Shown in pieces: positions 7,081-14,306 of a DNA stretch of 30,445 nucleotides. The position numbers and the translations under genes are program-made. Origin of the DNA: CAZXDL01 sp964639505. GTDB taxonomy: Bacteria > Patescibacteriota > Saccharimonadia > Saccharimonadales > UBA4665. The notes under the pieces are model-generated. The model was not told the origin of the DNA, did not search any database, and was given only the letters and a program-made list of their open reading frames with translations. Location: assembly GCA_964639505.1 (NCBI GenBank), contig CAZXDL010000009.1, positions 1-30,445 on the forward strand. Reading direction: 5' to 3'. Within the stretch, counting starts at the first letter, position 1. Every line of letters begins with the position of its first letter.

Positions 7081-7096
7081 TATAACTTGCTTGTGC

Positions 7097-7125
7097 TTGC
7101 ATCTCTCTAAAAATCACCCAGAATA
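7097..7125 (+). promoter_or_regulatory. Promoter of the 7133-8041 gene
   Basis: TTGCAT at 7097-7102, then a 16-17-bp spacer and a weak -10 (CAGAAT or AGAATA, ending at 7124-7125), with ATGs at 7127 and 7133. Confidence 0.45.
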
Positions 7126-7132
7126 GATGAGT

Positions 7133-8041
7133 ATGTCAGAAATCGATCCGCAGTTTACCTTTTCGCCAGCAGGCCTGTTACGTTTTGAGCGTGGGCAGCC
7201 AGAAATTATTTCGGAAGACGAAGGTCGGCAAAAAGACCCAGTTATCGATCAGCCTCTTGAAGATGAGCGCGATCGTTCCCAAGATACGTTAGAAGAACTG
7301 CCTGGAGTGATAATTGCGGATAAAGGTTCAACCAAACAATATACCGTAGCCGTCGAGGAAGTACTTGGTGATGAGGTTGAAGGTGGCAGAATCCGGCGAA
7401 TCGAAGAGCTAGTCCAGGCAGTTAACGTTTTAGTGCCGCAACTGCGCTCAACAGGGGCGGAGCAAGTGCTCTCTGTCCGAGACCTAAGCGATGTTCAGCT
7501 AAGTATTGCCGTTCACGCTCAATTTCAAAGATGGCTCAATCATAACGGCATTACTGAGCGTAACGTCGCACTTAACTGCCTAAAAGCCATGGCCGTGCCG
7601 TACGACGCTCAAGACAGAGTCGATAAAGATTTTTTTTTCAGGGAAGGTGAAAATTATGCCTTTGCTGAAGCAGCTGGTTTTAGGGTAAATTCCCGGCATG
7701 ACTATTTCAACTTTACTAAATACTTTGAAGAAGACGGAAAAGCCTATCAGGTAGCTGGCACAGATGAATGGGAATGGATTGGCTTGGATGTCAGAGGTGG
7801 TGGTAGCATTGGAGTTGATGGTACTACAAGATTAGATATTGTGGTGCCAAAGAATTCAAGCAGGATTTATAAGATGAATTCACGTAATGTCGACTACGCC
7901 AGACAATCTCTCGGCTTACTGCTGGGTATGGGTAGTTTGGCCTACCAAGCTGCATCTTATCAAGGCCGCGAAGATGTTTTTGAAGACGTTGATTGGGATG
8001 AGCCGCAGGCTTGGCCATACCCAATTCGAAGAGCCGCATAA
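7133..8041 (+). CDS. Hypothetical protein (302 aa)
   Basis: This soluble protein was not recognised. The first 100 residues are acidic and charged. The middle has a likely helical region (RIEELVQAVNVLVPQLR), and the C-terminal half is aromatic-rich and beta-like, containing EDGKAYQVAGTDEWEWIGLDVRG. There is no signal peptide, membrane helix or obvious catalytic motif. Two ATG codons are possible; the second (7133) gives the 7-8-base distance from the -10 box seen in neighbouring leaderless genes, so it is preferred over 7127. The gene ends 21 bases before tRNA-Thr. Confidence 0.7.
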   Translation: MSEIDPQFTFSPAGLLRFERGQPEIISEDEGRQKDPVIDQPLEDERDRSQDTLEELPGVIIADKGSTKQYTVAVEEVLGDEVEGGRIRRIEELVQAVNVLVPQLRSTGAEQVLSVRDLSDVQLSIAVHAQFQRWLNHNGITERNVALNCLKAMAVPYDAQDRVDKDFFFREGENYAFAEAAGFRVNSRHDYFNFTKYFEEDGKAYQVAGTDEWEWIGLDVRGGGSIGVDGTTRLDIVVPKNSSRIYKMNSRNVDYARQSLGLLLGMGSLAYQAASYQGREDVFEDVDWDEPQAWPYPIRRAA

Positions 8042-8062
8042 CTGATATAATAAGTGCTTATT

Positions 8063-8138
8063 GCCACCTTAGCTCAGTTGGTAGAGCGACACATTCGTAA
8101 CGTGTAGGTCAGCAGTTCGATCCTGCTAGGTGGCTCCA
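8063..8138 (+). tRNA. tRNA-Thr (anticodon CGT)
   Basis: The acceptor stem is GCCACCT/AGGTGGC, the anticodon loop TTCGTAA carries CGT, the T-loop is TTCGATC, and CCA is encoded. It reads ACG codons and lies 14 bases upstream of tRNA-Gly. Confidence 0.97.
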
Positions 8139-8152
8139 GATTTCAGCGCCAG

Positions 8153-8227
8153 GCGGGTATCGTATAGTGGCTAATATGTAACCTTCCCAAGGTTAAGAGG
8201 AGAGTTCGATTCTCTCTACCCGCACCA
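8153..8227 (+). tRNA. tRNA-Gly (anticodon CCC)
   Basis: The acceptor stem is GCGGGTA/TACCCGC, the anticodon loop TTCCCAA carries CCC, the T-loop is TTCGATT, and CCA is encoded. It probably shares a transcript with tRNA-Thr. Confidence 0.97.
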
Positions 8228-8249
8228 GATGCTACAATTAATCCTAACA

Positions 8250-8606
8250 ATGGCAATTTCAAAGAAGTATTTTCACGACCATCTAGTGCTTTTGCTGCTT
8301 AGCATTAACGTATTTTTGGCAGTAGCCGGCAGTATCTTAATTTTGCTGCGCCTAAGCACCAGTCACGGCAGCAGCTATATCGTGCAATACCGCGCAACCT
8401 CAGGGATAAATGATTTTAAGACTGGCACTGTCACCGGCTTATTAAGTTTTGTAGCCTTCGCGGCTTTAGTATTGGTGATTCACTCGGTCTTAAGCCACTC
8501 GGCCTATCGAATTCACCGCCAATTATCAATCTTTGTTTTGAGTTTAGGAATTCTACTGCTGACCTTGACCATAATTGTCAGTAACGCGTTATTAGTCCTG
8601 AGATAA
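8250..8606 (+). CDS. Small multi-pass membrane protein upstream of a glycosyltransferase
   Basis: This 118-residue protein has three clear hydrophobic helices: residues 13-36 (VLLLLSINVFLAVAGSILIL), about 60-80, and about 92-115. It was not recognised as a named family. An ATG at 8229 overlaps an extended -10 box (TGCTACAAT, 8230-8238), so 8250 is taken as the start, with a leader of only a few bases. Its stop overlaps the start of the next gene in the sequence TAATG, so the two are translationally coupled and it probably works with the glycosyltransferase in the membrane. Confidence 0.72.
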   Translation: MAISKKYFHDHLVLLLLSINVFLAVAGSILILLRLSTSHGSSYIVQYRATSGINDFKTGTVTGLLSFVAFAALVLVIHSVLSHSAYRIHRQLSIFVLSLGILLLTLTIIVSNALLVLR

Positions 8607-10294
8607 TGACGGACTTAGAAATTCCATTTGAAAAAGACCGCAAGGGTCATTATCGTTTCTTTGAAATTTTACCCGGTTTTTTGAGCTACGCCTTAGTTTT
8701 GGCACCATTAATTTTGAGTTTCATAAATGTTACAGTCGCGGTGTTTTTTATACTTTTATATCTGTTAATCGCGTTTGTGAGGGGGCTGGCTTATGCTACT
8801 CGGGCAATTGGTGGCCATAAAACTATGAAAAAACACATGAAGCTAAACTGGCAGGGATTGATGGCCGATATTGATGCCGGCGAAGTTGTTAAAGAGAAGC
8901 GAATTGTCCGCCCCAAGTGGCATCATAAAAACCTCCGACTGTTGCCTAGTCGTGAATTAGATATCAGGCCGCATGAATTGATACACGCGCTCATCATTGC
9001 CACCGTCAACGAGAGCCGAGAAGTGTTAGAGCCGACCGTGCAGGCACTATTGGCGGCTGATTATGACCCAAAAAAGATGATAGTGGTGTTTGCATACGAA
9101 GGCCGGGCTGGCCGAGAGGCAGAACAGCGGGTGATGGATCTGCTCAAGCTATATGGCGCCAACTTCAAGCACGCCATGGCGGTTAAACATCCGCCAGACA
9201 TACCGAATGAAGTAGTCGGAAAGGGCGGCAATATCACCTATGCTGCCCGTAAACTTGAGAAATATCTAGCAAAAGAAAAAATCGATCCAACCAGGGTGCT
9301 GGTTACGACTCTCGACTCCGATAACCGCACCGACAAACGATATTTTGCTGCCTTAAGCTATCTGTATTGCGTTGTGCCGAAGCCGCTAAGAGCTTCTTAT
9401 CAGCCGCTAGCTATGTATACCAATAATATCTGGGATGCACCGACACTAATGCGTGTGATTGCCACTGGTAACAATCTTTTTTATCTGGTTGGAACGCAGC
9501 GGCCACACTTGTCGCGCAATTTTTCAGCCCATGCCCAGCCGATGCAGGCTCTAATCGATACCAATTACTGGAGTACGCGCACCGTGGTCGAAGACGGCCA
9601 TCAATTCTGGCGCTCATATTTCAGGTTTGATGGCGATTATCGAGTCTATCCTTTTAGTATTCCGATCTATCAAGACGCCGTCCTGGCTGACGGATATATG
9701 AAAACGATCAAGGCTCAATTCTCCCAGTTACGTCGCTGGACGTATGGAGCGTCAGACATTGCCTATATCGCTGATAAAGGCTTCTGGAACAAGAATAAGA
9801 TTCCAAAACCCGACGTTTTGGCCAAGCTACTAAGAACTATAGAAACTCATGTTGGCTGGGCGAGCGGGGCAGTTATAATCTGGTCGGCCGCCTTCATACC
9901 ACCTCTGTTACACCCGCAAAGTCTGGCTGCCAATGAGCTACCTCTGATTGTGAGCCGAGTGCAGCGCATCGCCCTTATTGGAGTAATCGCCATCGTCTAT
10001 ATTAGTCTTTTGACGCTGCCACCACGACCGGCCCGCTACAAACGTCATCGCTCACTACTAATGCTGACACAATGGATTTTTCTGCCGGTCACAGCGATCG
10101 GTTTCGGCGCGTTAGCAGCTTTTAACTCGCAAACTCGCCTAATGTTTAAGCGCTACCTTAGCAAATTCGATGTTACTGAAAAGGCCACCGTCGACTCCTC
10201 AGGCAAACGCACCTCAACTGACGCTGACCCTAGCAGCAAGTCTAAGCGTGGAAGGCTGAGTAGCTTACGCTGGCGGCGGAATCGAACCGGTTAA
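8606..10294 (+). CDS. Membrane glycosyltransferase, family 2
   Basis: This 562-residue protein has N-terminal membrane helices (about 24-62), then a processive-type GT-A domain. Visible motifs are the metal-binding TTLDSDNRTD near residue 236, VVEDGHQFW near 326 (the acidic general-base region) and QLRRW near 373, matching the Q-x-x-R-W motif of cellulose and hyaluronan synthase relatives. At least three C-terminal helices follow (about 418-510), then a basic Ser/Lys-rich tail. It should build or transfer a sugar polymer at the cytoplasmic face; donor and product cannot be told from sequence. Its last 53 bases overlap the convergent nrdR. Confidence 0.9.
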   Translation: MTDLEIPFEKDRKGHYRFFEILPGFLSYALVLAPLILSFINVTVAVFFILLYLLIAFVRGLAYATRAIGGHKTMKKHMKLNWQGLMADIDAGEVVKEKRIVRPKWHHKNLRLLPSRELDIRPHELIHALIIATVNESREVLEPTVQALLAADYDPKKMIVVFAYEGRAGREAEQRVMDLLKLYGANFKHAMAVKHPPDIPNEVVGKGGNITYAARKLEKYLAKEKIDPTRVLVTTLDSDNRTDKRYFAALSYLYCVVPKPLRASYQPLAMYTNNIWDAPTLMRVIATGNNLFYLVGTQRPHLSRNFSAHAQPMQALIDTNYWSTRTVVEDGHQFWRSYFRFDGDYRVYPFSIPIYQDAVLADGYMKTIKAQFSQLRRWTYGASDIAYIADKGFWNKNKIPKPDVLAKLLRTIETHVGWASGAVIIWSAAFIPPLLHPQSLAANELPLIVSRVQRIALIGVIAIVYISLLTLPPRPARYKRHRSLLMLTQWIFLPVTAIGFGALAAFNSQTRLMFKRYLSKFDVTEKATVDSSGKRTSTDADPSSKSKRGRLSSLRWRRNRTG

Positions 10295-10643
10295 GCGCCA
10301 CCTGAGTAATTTGTACGATTTGAGCGGTTTCGATTTTGCCGTTGTTCACGGTGCTGGCCAGCTTCTTAATAATTGTCTCAACCAGCGCCGTAGCGTCGTC
10401 TAGAGCGGTTTTGCGGTGTTCAAGGCTACGAAGCAGGCTAACTAGTAATTTATCCCTTGAAAACGGCTGTAATGAGCCGGTTTTGCTCCTGACCGTCCAA
10501 GCGCCGGAATATTGAACTGATTCCTCAGTGGTAAAGACAGCGTAACAGTTGTGACACTCCCGACGACGCCAGACTTGATTATTTCGCTTCTGGGGCCGCG
10601 AGTTGGTAACCTTTGTTTCTGAGCAACAATGTATGCAAACCAT
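10242..10643 (-). CDS. nrdR: Transcriptional repressor NrdR
   Basis: NrdR represses ribonucleotide reductase genes in response to ATP/dATP. The 133 residues hold an N-terminal zinc ribbon with CIHC and CHNC pairs (residues 3-6 and about 30-33) and a RRREC segment, then an ATP-cone (from about residue 50: FSRDKLLVSLLRSL). It is slightly shorter than the usual 150 residues. The gene overlaps the convergent glycosyltransferase by 53 bases. A perfect 16-bp palindrome touching its start codon (10643-10658) resembles an NrdR box and suggests autoregulation. No ribonucleotide reductase gene lies in this window. Confidence 0.9.
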   Translation of the reverse strand: MVCIHCCSETKVTNSRPQKRNNQVWRRRECHNCYAVFTTEESVQYSGAWTVRSKTGSLQPFSRDKLLVSLLRSLEHRKTALDDATALVETIIKKLASTVNNGKIETAQIVQITQVALNRFDSAASVSYSAFHA

Positions 10644-10658
10644 GTCAATATATTGACA
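10643..10658. promoter_or_regulatory. NrdR-box-like palindrome at the nrdR start
   Basis: TGTCAATATATTGACA is a perfect palindrome overlapping the first base of the nrdR start codon. Its core CAATATATTG matches the centre of the known NrdR-box pattern (ACAC-AATATATTG-TGT type). Only one box is present, while classical sites are tandem. Confidence 0.6.
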
Positions 10659-10701
10659 TATCGCTATTGTTTTTACTAGTGGATAAGTTGGTGCACAAGT
10701 C

Positions 10702-10741
10702 TAAAATAAAACGCCCCGAAGGCTATTTAGCTACTCGGGGC
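10702..10741 (-). terminator. Intrinsic terminator of the small minus-strand gene
   Basis: A 7-bp stem GCCCCGA/TCGGGGC (10713-10719 and 10735-10741), read on the minus strand, is followed by GTTTTATTTT. It lies 30 bases after the stop codon of the 37-residue gene. Confidence 0.75.
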
Positions 10742-10770
10742 TTATGATTGTCTGCTGGGCGACCGGCTGT

Positions 10771-10884
10771 TTATTTAACAGGGGTGGTGCGGCGAATGCG
10801 GCGGATGCGATTCTGGGCAGGCTTCGAAGAAATTAATTCTTCGTAAAATAACTGAAATGCGTCTAGGGCGCTGTCTTTTCTAAT
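10771..10884 (-). CDS. Small basic protein (37 aa) with an apparent ATT start
   Basis: The frame begins ATT AGA AAA GAC and encodes a peptide with an amphipathic middle (ALDAFQLFYEELISSK) and a very basic tail (NRIRRIRRTTPVK). There is no ATG, GTG or TTG in frame: a TGA lies 5 codons before the ATT. Support comes from context: a consensus-like promoter (10912-10940), a GAGG at 10895-10898 spaced 10 bases from ATT, and a terminator just past the stop. The size and charge suggest an RNA- or ribosome-binding protein; a bS21-like identity is possible but the resemblance is weak. The alternative is a small RNA with a chance frame. Confidence 0.55.
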   Translation of the reverse strand: MRKDSALDAFQLFYEELISSKPAQNRIRRIRRTTPVK

Positions 10885-10911
10885 ACCAAAAGTTCCTCAA
10901 TTAACCGATTT

Positions 10912-10940
10912 AGTGTAGGCGAAAATCGGGTTCGGGTCAA
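10912..10940 (-). promoter_or_regulatory. Promoter of the small ATT-start gene
   Basis: On the minus strand TTGACC (10935-10940), a 17-bp spacer and TACACT (10912-10917). The leader of roughly 20 bases includes AATTGAGGAAC. Confidence 0.7.
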
Positions 10941-11000
10941 GTCTATTGGACTAAGCATAAGCAAAAATAACAGAGGTGAGGACATTAAAAATTCATTAAA

Positions 11001-11077
11001 TGGTGGGCGATATAGGATTCGAACCTATCACCTCCGCAACGTCAATGCGGCGCTCTAGCCAAATGAGCTAATCGCCC
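11001..11077 (-). tRNA. tRNA-Val (anticodon GAC)
   Basis: On the minus strand the acceptor stem is GGGCGAT/ATCGCCC, the anticodon loop TTGACGT carries GAC, the T-loop is TTCGAAT, and ACCA ends the gene. Confidence 0.97.
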
Positions 11078-11136
11078 CTGTCTAACAGGTATAAAGTTAC
11101 AGGATTTAAGGTGTTTTGGCAACATCTTCCGCGACA

Positions 11137-11188
11137 CTGTACGCATTCCATACAGAAAATGTACATTATCTGTACAGATTTCATACAG
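11137..11188. promoter_or_regulatory. Two operator-like inverted repeats
   Basis: Two sites share the form CTGTA-N9-TACAG: 11137-11155 and 11170-11188. They start 33 bp apart, about three helical turns, so both would face the same side of DNA. Further half-sites lie at 11160 (TGTACA) and 11203 (CTGTAC). A possible promoter (TGTACA at 11171, 18 bp, TATGGT at 11195-11200) overlaps the second site, so binding would block it. Confidence 0.5.
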
Positions 11189-11207
11189 TTTCGATATGGT
11201 ATCTGTA

Positions 11208-11466
11208 CCGTGCTCTAGACCTAATGACAAATTGCTCGTGATTTTTGACTAAACGGCAACAGATGCTGGCGACGTCATGTGTGGTGTTAGGGGAGAATAG
11301 TTTTCCCCATGTTGAAATGTCATTATTACAGCATAAATAGGCTAGCCATATAGTACTAACCCTGATAGGATAGTTGTAGGTGAAGTTTTGCCGAGATTGT
11401 TTTACTCGTCGAAACCGACGTATAAGGGTTGAATGACATGCGAGATCATTCGACCCTTTTTACTTG
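11208..11466 (+). ncRNA. Candidate structured transcript or thrS leader
   Basis: This non-coding stretch before thrS contains several hairpins: GGGGAGAA/TTTTCCCC (8 bp with one G-T pair, around 11290-11310), ACTA.CC/GG.TAGT (around 11356-11374), CGTCG/CGACG (11407-11420), and a final 13-bp stem with a U-tract at 11424-11466. No convincing frame is present. It lacks the conserved T-box sequence expected of a classical tRNA-sensing leader. It could be an independent small RNA controlled by the upstream operators or an attenuator of thrS. The 5' end is inferred. Confidence 0.35.
11424..11466 (+). terminator. Strong intrinsic terminator upstream of thrS
   Basis: AAGGGTTGAATGA (11424-11436) pairs with TCATTCGACCCTT (11446-11458), 13 bp with one T-G pair and a 9-base loop, followed by TTTTTACTT. 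It ends 37 bases before the thrS start. Confidence 0.85.
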
Positions 11467-11502
11467 CCTCAGTTATTGCTATATTTATAGAGAGTAAAGA
11501 CT

Positions 11503-13347
11503 ATGTTAGAGCAATCAGATCAGTTACAGGCGATGCGCCACTCGATGGCGCACATTACGGCAAATGCAGTGCAGCACCTCTGGCCCGAGGCCAAATTCGG
11601 CGTGGGCCCAGCTGTCGAAAACGGCTTTTATTACGATATTGATCTAGGTCCTGATAAAAAGATATCTGAGGATGATTTCGCTAAGATCGAAGCTGAAATG
11701 CGCAAAATTATAGAGGCCGATCAACCGTTTGAGCGATCTGAAAAACCGATCGACGAGGCCTTGACTTGGGCGCAGCAAGCTCAACAGCCATACAAAGAAG
11801 AGTTGTTAAATGATCTTAAGCGGGCCGGTACCACGGTTGCCAATGATCTCGACAGGTCTGAATTAGGCACCATAACTGATGGTGACGCGGCTGTCGACCA
11901 AGTATCGTTTTATACTAATGGCGATTTTACAGATCTGTGCCGCGGTCCGCACGTGGCTTCGACCGGCAAAGTGGGCGCTTTTAAACTGATGCGAGTGGCT
12001 GGGGCCTATTGGCGCGGCAACGAAAAAAATGCCCAGATGCAGCGGCTCTACGGCGTGGCATTTGATAGCCAAGATGAGCTCAAGAAACACCTAGAAATGC
12101 TCGAAGAAGCCAAAAAGCGCGATCACCGCAAGCTTGGCCAAGAGCTTGATCTGTTTGTGTTTTCTGACTTGGTTGGATCGGGCCTGCCGATGTTCACGCC
12201 ACGCGGCACGATTCTAAGAGAAGAATTCGCGAAGTATTCTAATCAACTCAGAGAAAAGGTTGGCTTTCAAAAGGTCTGGACACCCCATATAACCAAAAAA
12301 GAACTCTATGAGGCTAGCGGTCACTGGGAAAAATTCGGCGAGGAGTTATTTTTGGTAAAAAGCCAAGAAACAAAAGATGAAATCGTGCTTAAACCGATGA
12401 ATTGCCCACACCATACTCGGATTTACGCGTCTCAGCCACGCAGCTATCGCGACTTGCCGATACGTTATCTGGAAACAACCACTGATTACCGAGATGAAAA
12501 GACTGGCGAACTAGGTGGCTTAAACCGTGTGCGCTCGTTGACGCAAGATGATAGCCATGTGTTTGCGCGACAAGATCAAATCGAAGAGGAAATTAATAAG
12601 TTGTTAGGTGTGGCTGATGAATTTTATTCGTCAGTTGGGATGAAACTTCGGGTACGGTTGAGCTATCGGGATGAAACTGATTCTTACTTGGGTGCAGCAG
12701 AGCTGTGGCAAAGTGCTCAAGAGCAGCTTAAAAACGCTGTTATCGCCAATAAGCTGGACTACTTCGAAGAAAACGGCGAAGCGGCCTTTTACGGGCCCAA
12801 GATTGACTTCATGGCGACAGATGCTATTGGGCGTGAGCATCAAGTAGCGACTATTCAGCTTGATTTTGTGCAACCAGAGCGTTTTGGTCTTGAGTATGTC
12901 GCCGAAGAAGGCAGCCAGCAGCCAGTTATGATTCACTGTGCGCTTATGGGGTCGATCGAGCGCTTTCTATCTGTTTATATCGAGCACACGGCTGGCCGTT
13001 TCCCAGTTTGGGTGGCGCCTGAGCAAATCCGGCTGATAACGGTTAATCAGGAGACGGCTACTGTTGAATTTGCCGATAAGCTGGCGGCTGAGGCTTTTGA
13101 AATGGGCTTAAGGATCGGGATAGATAATTCAAACGAATCGGTCGGTAAAAAGATCCGTGCGTCAGAGGTGGCTAAAGTCCCCTACGCCATAGTCATAGGC
13201 GAAAAAGAGATCTCGAGCGGGGAAGTGGTGCCGCGAATTCGCAAAGATCTATCGGAAAATGACGATCCGGTGACCATTTCAGTTGATCAATTCCTAGAAA
13301 AAGTTGTCGGCGAGGCAAAATCGCGGGCAGCCAAAACAGCATTGTAG
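11503..13347 (+). CDS. thrS: Threonyl-tRNA synthetase lacking the TGS domain
   Basis: The enzyme charges tRNA-Thr with threonine. The 614 residues begin directly with the editing domain: HSMAH at residues 12-16 and CRGPH near 145-149 supply its zinc-type site. The class II core follows, with KPMNCPHH near 296-303, the TQDDSHVF segment and ERFLSVYIEHTAGRFP (motif 3) near 485-500. An anticodon-binding domain closes the protein. The N-terminal TGS domain of about 60 residues found in most bacterial ThrRS is absent. A weak promoter (TTGCCT, 16 bp, TATAGA) lies between the terminator and the ATG, leaving a very short leader. Confidence 0.97.
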   Translation: MLEQSDQLQAMRHSMAHITANAVQHLWPEAKFGVGPAVENGFYYDIDLGPDKKISEDDFAKIEAEMRKIIEADQPFERSEKPIDEALTWAQQAQQPYKEELLNDLKRAGTTVANDLDRSELGTITDGDAAVDQVSFYTNGDFTDLCRGPHVASTGKVGAFKLMRVAGAYWRGNEKNAQMQRLYGVAFDSQDELKKHLEMLEEAKKRDHRKLGQELDLFVFSDLVGSGLPMFTPRGTILREEFAKYSNQLREKVGFQKVWTPHITKKELYEASGHWEKFGEELFLVKSQETKDEIVLKPMNCPHHTRIYASQPRSYRDLPIRYLETTTDYRDEKTGELGGLNRVRSLTQDDSHVFARQDQIEEEINKLLGVADEFYSSVGMKLRVRLSYRDETDSYLGAAELWQSAQEQLKNAVIANKLDYFEENGEAAFYGPKIDFMATDAIGREHQVATIQLDFVQPERFGLEYVAEEGSQQPVMIHCALMGSIERFLSVYIEHTAGRFPVWVAPEQIRLITVNQETATVEFADKLAAEAFEMGLRIGIDNSNESVGKKIRASEVAKVPYAIVIGEKEISSGEVVPRIRKDLSENDDPVTISVDQFLEKVVGEAKSRAAKTAL

Positions 13348-13349
13348 CT

Positions 13350-13679
13350 ATGGCCGAAGTGAACGCCGGTTTTCGTGAGCGTGTCGAGTCATTGGTTGCG
13401 CAAATTCCACGGGGTAGGGTGATGACTTACGGCCAGCTGGCTGCTCTATGCGGCAACGCTCGGGCGGCACGAATTGTCGGCGGTATCGCGCATTTCGGTG
13501 ATCCGGATCTACCTTGGCAAAGAGTGGTTAATAAACAAGGTGGATTGGCGACAGGCTATCCAGGCGGCAGGGCAGGCCACAAGCAAGTTCTAGAAGCTGA
13601 AGGATTCATCGTAACAGACGATTATCGGGTTGAGGTCGAAAAACTGATATGGTCACCTCCTCGAGATAGGGCGGATTAG
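13350..13679 (+). CDS. Alkyltransferase-like (ATL) protein, MGMT family
   Basis: This 109-residue protein has the DNA-binding domain of O6-methylguanine methyltransferases: PRGRVMTYGQLA and GNARAARIVGG (helix-turn-helix and arginine finger). The active-site PCHR motif reads PWQRV (around residue 55), so the alkyl-accepting cysteine is replaced by tryptophan. Proteins with this change are known as ATLs; they bind alkylated guanine and hand it to nucleotide excision repair instead of repairing it. It starts 2 bases after the thrS stop and has no promoter of its own, so it is co-transcribed with thrS. Confidence 0.92.
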   Translation: MAEVNAGFRERVESLVAQIPRGRVMTYGQLAALCGNARAARIVGGIAHFGDPDLPWQRVVNKQGGLATGYPGGRAGHKQVLEAEGFIVTDDYRVEVEKLIWSPPRDRAD

Positions 13680-13757
13680 TGCTAGCTCTGAAACAGACTT
13701 AACGAATTTATTAGTTCTTTTACGTCTTTAGGTTTTTTATCTCTAACTTCTGCAGGG

Positions 13758-13790
13758 ATGGCCACCCAATGGCCATCCAGTGGCCATCCA
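13758..13790 (+). repeat. Three tandem 11-bp repeats
   Basis: ATGGCCACCCA, ATGGCCATCCA and GTGGCCATCCA follow one another without gaps. Each unit contains the palindrome TGGCCA, and the period is about one helical turn, so this could be a cooperative protein-binding site. It lies between the ATL gene and the 13873 gene, 46 bp upstream of the latter's -35 box. The rest of 13680-13835 shows nothing I can name. Confidence 0.8.
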
Positions 13791-13835
13791 CACGAAAGAC
13801 TAATACAAAAAACAAGATCCAAAACAAAGACGCTC

Positions 13836-13864
13836 TTGCTTTTTATCGACAAAAGTAGTATTAT
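13836..13864 (+). promoter_or_regulatory. Promoter of the 13873-14259 gene (leaderless)
   Basis: TTGCTT at 13836-13841, a 17-bp spacer and TATTAT at 13859-13864, with the ATG after 8 bases. Confidence 0.75.
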
Positions 13865-13872
13865 AGTTAAAC

Positions 13873-14259
13873 ATGAGTGGACCAGAATCAGCTGTAGTAG
13901 AGAGACCGCGCATATTTCAGCCCCCATCACTGAAGTTTGGGCTAATTGGCGTCGGAACAGTTGCTGCAGCGGAAGTAGTATATATTGTTACCAATCCGTT
14001 TCCAGCTGAGTATCAGGTATCTAGTCCTGCGATCCTCAACCCTAAAAATAAAAGCCCTGAAGCAATTGCACACAAAGCCACTGTATCTAAGCTTGAAAAA
14101 CCAAAAGCAACTCCCGTAGGAGATATATCGGCTGGTGAAGCAGGAATTGGCCTGGCAGCTGTTGGTGTCGGAGTATTGCTGTTTAACGGCGCTCGACGCG
14201 GTGTTTGGGAACTTCGCAAACACCGAGCAGACAAAAAGCAAAAAACATCTGAGCAGTAA
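13873..14259 (+). CDS. Hypothetical membrane protein
   Basis: This 128-residue protein has two hydrophobic segments: residues 21-41 (LKFGLIGVGTVAAAEVVYIV) and about 92-109 (IGLAAVGVGVLLFNG). Between them is a 45-residue Pro/Lys-rich loop, and the tail is strongly basic (RKHRADKKQKTSEQ). The arrangement suggests both ends in the cytoplasm and the loop outside. It was not recognised as a family. It is a single-gene unit with its own leaderless promoter and sits downstream of the three tandem 11-bp repeats, which may control it. Confidence 0.7.
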   Translation: MSGPESAVVERPRIFQPPSLKFGLIGVGTVAAAEVVYIVTNPFPAEYQVSSPAILNPKNKSPEAIAHKATVSKLEKPKATPVGDISAGEAGIGLAAVGVGVLLFNGARRGVWELRKHRADKKQKTSEQ

Positions 14260-14306
14260 TATATCTGGGAAGACTAATTTTGAATTTTAAGGCATAGTAT
14301 TTGTCT

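Noticed and set aside
11137..11188. LexA (SOS) boxes
   Set aside because: The spacing between the CTGT and ACAG arms is longer than in LexA sites, so the match is only partial.
11230..11502. T-box riboswitch before thrS
   Set aside because: The conserved T-box antiterminator block is absent, although hairpins and a terminator are present.
11433..11642. Plus-strand frame ahead of and over the thrS start
   Set aside because: It begins inside the terminator hairpin and overlaps thrS in another frame; it is a shadow.
13682..13930. Minus-strand frame of 82 residues
   Set aside because: Its last 27 residues look protein-like, but the frame lacks a promoter and Shine-Dalgarno, runs through the tandem repeats and overlaps the promoter and start of the better-supported plus-strand gene.
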